A DNA stretch of 64,000 nt from Actinoallomurus bryophytorum (GTDB lineage: Bacteria > Actinomycetota > Actinomycetes > Streptosporangiales > Streptosporangiaceae), in contig NZ_VFOZ01000001.1 in the NCBI RefSeq assembly GCF_006716425.1, positions 4,836,001-4,900,000 of the forward strand. The letters run 5' to 3'. The notes beneath the pieces were generated by a model that worked only from the letters and a program-made list of their open reading frames with translations, was not told the origin of the DNA and did not search any database. Position numbers and translations under genes: made by a program. Below are positions 60,701 to 64,000 of this stretch, in pieces; the stretch's first letter is position 1, and each line of letters begins with the position of its first letter.

Positions 60701-60763
60701 GCTTTCGGTCAGGAAACGCGCGATCTCGTCGCGTCCGGCGTCATGGCGATCGGCAGTCGGCAT
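54782..60763 (-). CDS. single-module type I PKS: ACP-KS-AT-DH-KR-ACP-TE
   Basis: A 1993-residue polyketide synthase. The N-terminal ACP (8-85) has its Ppant Ser at about 46 (ELGMTSRDS). The KS (98-520) has DTACSSS (Cys260), HGTGT (His391) and KSNLGH (His429). The AT (600-900) has GHSSGE (Ser689) and the specificity box GAGH (788-791). The DH-like region (948-1175) is degenerate. The KR (1360-1545) has SGGYGGLG, LDD (B-type) and YAAAN. The second ACP has ELGLDS (Ser1667), and the TE has GWSFGG (Ser1806) and GAHH. There is no ER. A free N-terminal ACP suits loading by the FAAL gene upstream. ATG 60763 follows GGGGGTAC. The likely product is a 2-alkyl-3-hydroxy fatty acid. Confidence 0.95.
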   Translation of the reverse strand: MPTADRHDAGRDEIARFLTESIAARCHVAAGEIDPDRPLAELGMTSRDSVAIVGELEDLVGRALPTILLYEYPTITALARELAAPPGETTAVRSGPDRCEIAVVGLGCRLPGGIAGPGAYWDFLLERGDAIREVPDDRWEDGYEPASRLGGFLDDVAGFDSRFFGITPDEADAMDPQQRLLLEVAWEALEHAGIAPASLHGSRTSVFAGISVPEYAFLTAAPGSEVSPWTTTGGALSIAANRLSYLLDLRGPSMSIDTACSSSLVATHLAVRSLGAGESDLAIVGGVNVLLSPMITLTFEQAGGTAPDGRCKAFDASANGMVRSEGCGVVVLKRLGDAHRDGDRVLAVIRDTGINSDGRSNGLVAPNPEAQEALLREVYSGLEAPDYVEAHGTGTLLGDPIEAHALGTVLGRDRATPLLIGSVKSNLGHLEPASGVASLIKTVLALWHRTIPPSLHYHRPNPHIDFEGLGLKVVAEQTPWPPGPGRAGVSAFGFGGANAHVVLAAAPAAPWTVRATHPVHTLLLSDVSPDRVTEYAGRLADGPDDPAEAAHTLARRYGRGRFGAAVVGRASAALTEGLRALAAGRAHPAVVTGVAAGDGAPVWVFSGYGAQRPGMARTLLTDEPAFGAAIELLEPLVQAEAGFSVWEALDGAGEQGPAETMITLFAVQVGLARLWQAYGVEPAAVIGHSSGEVAAAVMAGALSLRDGVKVITVRAQLLAGITGGGAMAVLGVPGEEIAQLCAGCPDVYVAVLASPRQTVITGAAEQIAAVIGRAERRGLLARRVRAEGAGHSPQVEPLLDPLRQRLEDIHPTTPRVAFYTTTLGDPWQVPVFDRNYWAANLRNPVRLAGAVGAAVADGHRTFVEVSAHPLLAHALADTAEDALILPTLRRGPEGEEAADDTVTFHTQLAALRISGLPVQPPADGQVRDVPSPPWRHEHHWTRARATRPAGHHPLLGAHVELPSHRHAWSANVGGDRLPWLTLHGTSMLPAAAYAEIALAAGAAALGTEAPVLTGLRLERLLPLDDDSTITTTCTPMGVATSKCRIEIQTRTIAGGWTPLATATVTSVAGETAGRTYTGRTAILPAERGDRRFRVHPIVLDRCLASFGAEWTTVAIGRLRVPGATGDGGSCEFETPRPRADGSAVAALRLVNEAGTVLLEARDVELRRIPAGAVPVPLSAKLVEAAWEPAPAPAPRPPDGNAAWLVLSDLEDADAAAIADGLGDAGRYVIRRRLEEEFRETGSLDVVVVVPARLGDEALLLALSGLVRTLPPVNRLWILTRRTAAVRDGEAGEPGQSFVRSLTRVLAFEHSALRATFLDVDDPASALAELLGGDADTEVAWRDGVRYTSRLRTVRLGGTPVLEPVRHGGAYLISGGYGGLGLVAARRLAERGAGRLVLSGRSGPGPAAQQTIEELRAFGTEVAIVLGDIAAPGVAERMVAAARRNGLRLRGVVHAAGVLDDRLVNELGPEDLRRVWSPKVDGAVRLHEATRRFHLDWWLVYSSAAALLGSPGQAAYAAANARTDAFVDWRRAHGLTGGTINWGPWAEVGGVAGLTVAALDPITPEEGGDALEALLAHDRTATGVIRFNVVRALAAFPEIRHRPYFAALVGAAAGAPADDDWPGPEALRDADGPTARRLVNGRVRARVSAVLGFPPDPSRPLTELGLDSLVAVRIKSTLEHDLGVTVAASDLLSGRSLEDLQDDLCRRLGLPETAADPIALRHVVRPITGAAHRPSAEPKLPPFFCLHPAGGDTGVYRQLATLLGEDLPFLGLDRFRDAPEVEERADRYIAMIRAVQPQGPYRLGGWSFGGVLAYEIARRIGGVELVALIDAGVPKKVENPIETTARRYADFGEYLTSTYGVSVRLGFEELAALGEDQQLALVMERTKPVMEQLPPAVAVHQFTSHQDTRALERYRPGPYYGRVVLYRSTEPTPWAVHDARYDLDEANGFGELCPDLEIVPIPGAHHLNLLDPPAVRIIADHLGEVLRAPRTEPA

Positions 60764-61028
60764 CTTCGTACCCCCCACGGCGGGGCCCGGCATGACGGGG
60801 GCCCCTGAAAGCGGTTCCACGCGGAGCCGCGACCGGTGGCCGGCTGACGCACGGGCCGCTCACACCAGGGTGGTGAGCCGCTACCGCCTACCTTGTGGGG
60901 GGAAGGGAGCTGAGGTTCCATGCGTGCCGGGTGTTGTCACATCGGACACGGCTTGCGTTCGTTCGATCGCCCTCAGTAGAGCACCGTGCGGGAGACGCCG
61001 TCTATTACCTACCAGTAGGGATTTGCGA
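60764..61028. promoter_or_regulatory. PKS upstream region with a 12-bp palindrome
   Basis: This non-coding stretch precedes the PKS and follows the FAAL terminator, so it should contain the PKS promoter on the minus strand. CCTAC-CA-GTAGG (61008-61019) is a perfect palindrome and a candidate operator. I could not place a convincing -35/-10 pair. Confidence 0.4.
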
Positions 61029-61059
61029 ACCCCCGGCCGCACCAGGTGGGGCCGGGGGT
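61029..61059 (-). terminator. stem-loop terminator after the FAAL gene
   Basis: ACCCCCGGCC (61029-61038) and GGCCGGGGGT (61050-61059) form a perfect 10-bp stem with an 11-nt loop, beginning 5 nt after the acyl-AMP ligase stop. It implies that FAAL and PKS are separate transcripts. Confidence 0.75.
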
Positions 61060-61064
61060 CACGT

Positions 61065-62819
61065 TTACGCCATGGGGAGGTCACCGGACAGGTAGCGCTC
61101 CCGGCACGCGCTACGGGCCACCTTGCCGCTGGAGGTACGGGGTACGCCCCCGGGCCGCACGAGGACCAGGTCGTGCAGCGGAACGTCGTGGACGGCGGCG
61201 ACCGCGGTGCGGATGACCCGGCGCACCTCGTCCGGATCGGGCGCGTCGGCCCCGCCGGTCTGGGCGCGGCGCGACCGCTCCGCGACGACGACGAGGTGTT
61301 CGGTATCCGGCCCGGGGATCGAGAACGCGGCCACGTGGTCCGGGCGGATGGCCGGGTGCGCCTCCTGCACGGTGACCTCGATGTCCTGCGGGAAGTGGTT
61401 GCGGCCGTCGACGATGATCAGGTCCTTGAGCCGGCCGGTGACGTACAGCTCACCCTCGTGGACCGCGCCGAGGTCGCCGGTGCGCAGCCACGGCCCGGCC
61501 GGAACGCCGGTGGCCGGTCCGGAGAGCCATCCGCCGAAGGTCGCGGAGCTGTGCTCGGGCTTGCGCCAGTATCCGCGCGCGACGTTCGGCCCGCGTACCC
61601 AGATCTCGCCGACACGGTCGTCGGGCAGCTCACAGCAGCTGTCCGGGTCGACGACCGCGACGTACTGCCCGGTCGGCGTCCCGCACGAGACCAGGCCCGC
61701 GACGCGCTCGTCGCCCGAGGCGGCGAGCCGCAGGACGCCTTCGGACAGCCTCTGGGGATCGACGGTGATCACCTTCGGCGGGGTGTCGCCGTGCGCGGCG
61801 GTGACGAAGACGGTCGCCTCGGCGAGCCCGTAGCAGGGCGTCGACGCCTCGGGCCGCAGCCCGGCCGCGGCGAAGGTGGTGGAGAAACGGTGCAGCGTGC
61901 TCTCGCGTACGGGTTCGGCGCCGTTGAGACACCAGCGCAGCCCCCGCAGGTCCAGCCCCTCCGCGGCGGCGGAACGGCCGAGGGAGTACTCGTAGGCGAA
62001 GTTGGGTGCCGCGGTGAAGACCTCCTCGTTGCGGTGGACGGAGATCATCGCCAGCCAGCGGGAGGGGTTGCGGATGAACGACATCGGGTCGGTGAACCGC
62101 GCCTGCACGCCGTGCACGATCGGCGCCGCGAGGGTGGCGACCAGGCCCATGTCGTGGAAGAGCGGCAGCCAGCTGACGATCGCCACCGGGCGCCGCGCGC
62201 CGACCCCGAAGTGCGCCCACAGCTGGCGCGCGTTGACCGTGATGTTGCGATGGCTGATCTGCACACCGGCCGGGTCGCGGGTCGAGCCGGAGGTGTACTG
62301 GAGGTAGGCGAGCTCGTCGGGCGGCACCGGCTCCGGCTCCCAGTCCGTCGGCTCGATCGTGTCGGCCGTCACCAGGTCGCGCGGCGGCGGGGCGCCGTCG
62401 AGGAAGGCCTGGACGGCGGGCAGCGCCTCGGTGACGGTCACCACGATCGCCGGGTCGGCGTCGGTGTACGCGCGGATCAGGCGTTCGTGCTGGCCGGGCA
62501 GCTCGGGGGAGAACAGCGGGACCGCGATGACACGTGCGTAGAAGGCGCCGAGCATCGTGGTCAGGTAGTCCAGGCCCGACGGCAGCAGCAGCGCCACGCG
62601 GTCGCCGGGATTCGCCGACCGGCGCAGCCGCGCCGCCGTCCAGCACGCTCGGCGGTGCACCTCGGACCAGGTCAGCGTCGTGCTCCGCCCCTCGCGAACG
62701 GTGCCGTAGTCCACGAAGGTGTAGGCGGGTGTGTCCGGCTTTCGCTCGGCCCACCGGGTGACTCGCTCGATCAGGGTCTCCCCGTCCGAGAATTCGCCAC
62801 AACGATCCTCCAGCGCCAT
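61065..62819 (-). CDS. fatty acyl-AMP ligase (FAAL)
   Basis: A 584-residue member of the adenylate-forming family. The P-loop is LQYTSGSTRDPAGVQISHRN (about residues 174-193), with SWLPLFHDMGLVATL (the FAAL/FACL HDMGL motif), WCLNGAEPV, CYGLAEAT and the hinge TGRLKDLIIVDGRNHFPQDI (about 490-509). FAALs activate fatty acids as acyl-adenylates and hand them to ACP domains of PKSs instead of CoA, as FadD32 does for Pks13. The start ATG 62819 is preceded by GGGGGTG; GTG 62825 is the alternative. It lies upstream of the PKS with the N-terminal ACP and is divergent from the Ag85-like gene. Confidence 0.94.
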   Translation of the reverse strand: MALEDRCGEFSDGETLIERVTRWAERKPDTPAYTFVDYGTVREGRSTTLTWSEVHRRACWTAARLRRSANPGDRVALLLPSGLDYLTTMLGAFYARVIAVPLFSPELPGQHERLIRAYTDADPAIVVTVTEALPAVQAFLDGAPPPRDLVTADTIEPTDWEPEPVPPDELAYLQYTSGSTRDPAGVQISHRNITVNARQLWAHFGVGARRPVAIVSWLPLFHDMGLVATLAAPIVHGVQARFTDPMSFIRNPSRWLAMISVHRNEEVFTAAPNFAYEYSLGRSAAAEGLDLRGLRWCLNGAEPVRESTLHRFSTTFAAAGLRPEASTPCYGLAEATVFVTAAHGDTPPKVITVDPQRLSEGVLRLAASGDERVAGLVSCGTPTGQYVAVVDPDSCCELPDDRVGEIWVRGPNVARGYWRKPEHSSATFGGWLSGPATGVPAGPWLRTGDLGAVHEGELYVTGRLKDLIIVDGRNHFPQDIEVTVQEAHPAIRPDHVAAFSIPGPDTEHLVVVAERSRRAQTGGADAPDPDEVRRVIRTAVAAVHDVPLHDLVLVRPGGVPRTSSGKVARSACRERYLSGDLPMA

Positions 62820-63101
62820 GCACACCCCCGTGTTACTTGCGCGACTTCGCTATGAAATGACGATCAGTATCTGGCCTCTGATTTTGTGTCGCGGCTGATG
62901 GCCCTCCGAGGATAAGCGGGCGGTGACGTCCCCGGAAGATACATTCCTCATCCTCGTTGTTGGGTACCTAATTGTCCGTTCATTATTCCGATTAACTGTG
63001 GCAAAACACACCTATTCGGTCTGGCCGGTTCTGTGGTTTCGCCATTTCACGATACGGTTCTCTGCCTTGTGGTGAAACTGACTAAGGTAATGGAGTCGAA
63101 T
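62820..63101. promoter_or_regulatory. divergent promoter region of FAAL and Ag85-like genes
   Basis: A 282-nt region between the divergent starts, clearly lower in GC than its surroundings around 62950-63060, as expected for a regulated divergent promoter. I saw no strong palindrome or consensus hexamer pair that I can defend. Confidence 0.45.
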
Positions 63102-64000
63102 GTGCGTGCCTTGTGTGGCCGGTTTTTCATGCGCGGATTCGCAAGTGTGGGTGTCGTTATCATCGTGATGGCCGTGGTCTCCGGCGCCGCGGGCCGTGCG
63201 CTCGCCGCCGTACCGGCCGCCACGGCCGACGGCGCGAGGGTCACGGGGGAGCGGTGGCTCGGCGGTCGCGAGGTCGACCTGACGGTGTCCTCGCCCGCAC
63301 TGGGCACGACGGCGCCGGTCCGCGTGCTCCTGCCGCGCGGCTGGTCACGGTCGGCGACCCGCACCTGGCCGGTCGTCTACGCCTACCACGGAGGCCGCGA
63401 CACATACGTCTCCTGGACACGAAGTACGGACATCGCCAGCCTCGCCGCCGAATACGGGGTCATGGTCGTCATGCCCGACACCGGCTATTCCGGCTGGTTC
63501 ACCGATTGGCGCAACCACGGCGCTTTCGGCCCCCCGAAATGGGAGACATTCCATACGCGCGAGCTGACGCGGCTGATGGAACGCGACTATCACGCGAGCA
63601 CCGCGCGCGCCGCGATGGGCATCTCCTCGAGTGGTTACGGCGCGATCAAGTATGCGGCCCGCCATCCGGGCATGTTCCGGTACGCGGTCTCACTCAGCGG
63701 AATACTCCACCTCACCCAGACGGGTATCCCGCCCTTGATCCTGCTGGAGGCGAGCGAACGCTACGACCCCTTCCGTATCTGGGGCGACCCGACTCTCGAC
63801 CGCGCGAACTGGGAGGCGAACGACCCTTATGTCCAGGCCCCTCATCTCCGCGGGACGGGGATGTACATCGCCAGCGGCCTGACGGGCCGCCCGGGCCCGT
63901 ACGACCACCCGGCGCCGGGCAACGACGGCATCGAGGCCCAGGAGATCCTCTGCGGCGCCACGACGGTGTCCTTCGTCAAGCGGCTGAAGCGGCTGGGCAT
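63102..64000 (+). CDS. secreted antigen-85-like esterase/mycolyltransferase family protein, 3' end beyond window
   Basis: About 299 codons are present, open at the right edge. GTG 63102 has GGAG 6 nt upstream; ATG 63090 is an alternative. The N-terminus (VGVVIIVMAVVSGAAGRALA) is a signal peptide. The alpha/beta-hydrolase core follows antigen 85: VVYAYHGGRDTYVSW, PKWETFHTRELTRLM (Ag85: YKWETFLTSEL), AAMGISSSGYGAIKYAARHP with nucleophile Ser near 175 (Ag85: GLSMAG), YAVSLSGILH, and IWGDPTLDRANWEANDP (Ag85: MWGPSSDPAWERNDP). Ag85 proteins transfer mycolates to trehalose or arabinogalactan. Divergence from the FAAL gene suggests that it handles the PKS product outside the membrane. The catalytic His lies beyond the window. 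Confidence 0.88.
   Translation, partial: MRALCGRFFMRGFASVGVVIIVMAVVSGAAGRALAAVPAATADGARVTGERWLGGREVDLTVSSPALGTTAPVRVLLPRGWSRSATRTWPVVYAYHGGRDTYVSWTRSTDIASLAAEYGVMVVMPDTGYSGWFTDWRNHGAFGPPKWETFHTRELTRLMERDYHASTARAAMGISSSGYGAIKYAARHPGMFRYAVSLSGILHLTQTGIPPLILLEASERYDPFRIWGDPTLDRANWEANDPYVQAPHLRGTGMYIASGLTGRPGPYDHPAPGNDGIEAQEILCGATTVSFVKRLKRLG

Overview
This is a very GC-rich actinobacterial chromosome segment. Starts are often GTG or TTG, 4-bp stop/start overlaps (GTGA, ATGA, TTGA) are common, and there are DinB/mycothiol-type, F420-type (Ddn-like) and FxSxx-COOH genes. Gene content suggests a filamentous soil actinomycete, perhaps near Thermomonosporaceae/Streptosporangiales, but no rRNA or other phylogenetic marker is present, so this is an inference. 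No tRNA, rRNA or CRISPR array was seen. || Layout. 1-4364: a tight minus-strand operon (MDR dehydrogenase, PTPS-like protein, GT4 glycosyltransferase, methyltransferase, LPG-synthase-type membrane protein cut by the window edge) divergent from a CDP-alcohol phosphatidyltransferase; it looks like an uncharacterised glycan/lipid pathway. 4400-15900: accessory and regulatory genes: a serine hydrolase, a holin-like/DUF3618/DUF4235 envelope operon, a TetR-MFS pair with twin operators, a membrane coiled-coil protein, an AlkZ-like protein, a MerR/SDR divergon with mirrored MerR-type promoters, and a secreted GH46 chitosanase behind a CsnR-like operator. 15900-25050: an SDR, a stress-type sigma factor, a Ppx/GppA phosphatase, a four-gene operon (acyl-CoA dehydrogenase-like, PIG-L deacetylase, methyltransferase, GT2), an ECF sigma factor, a universal stress protein and a Ddn-like protein. 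25170-33200: a tetracycline-type ribosomal protection protein with an overlapping leader ORF, a large LuxR regulator, a RibD-like reductase, and the divergent glgC/glgA pair. 33400-40800: SPW protein, TetR and an iron-box siderophore reductase, then a complete-looking hydroxyproline catabolic operon (two flavoproteins, a 2Fe-2S protein, a DapA-family deaminase and an epimerase) with a divergent XRE-cupin regulator. || 40841-47629: an FxSxx-COOH RiPP locus with a variant precursor ending F-Q-N-R-M, a full NB-ARC/TPR protein, a 5'-truncated copy of it, the radical SAM enzyme FxsB, and a decayed HExxH gene. 47900-53400: MarR/VOC divergon, an IS982-like relic next to a fragment of a PEP-mutase-family gene, an MFS exporter and an amidohydrolase. 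|| 53417-64000: the most distinctive block. A fatty acyl-AMP ligase, a single-module PKS (ACP-KS-AT-DH-KR-ACP-TE), a crotonyl-CoA carboxylase/reductase, and a divergent secreted antigen-85-like esterase that runs off the window. Read together, the FAAL would load a fatty acid on the N-terminal ACP, the PKS would extend it once with an alkylmalonyl unit made through the CCR, the KR would leave a beta-hydroxyl, and the TE would release a 2-alkyl-3-hydroxy acid, a mycolate-like motif; the Ag85-like enzyme may then transfer it outside the cell. The pathway is inferred from domain logic only.
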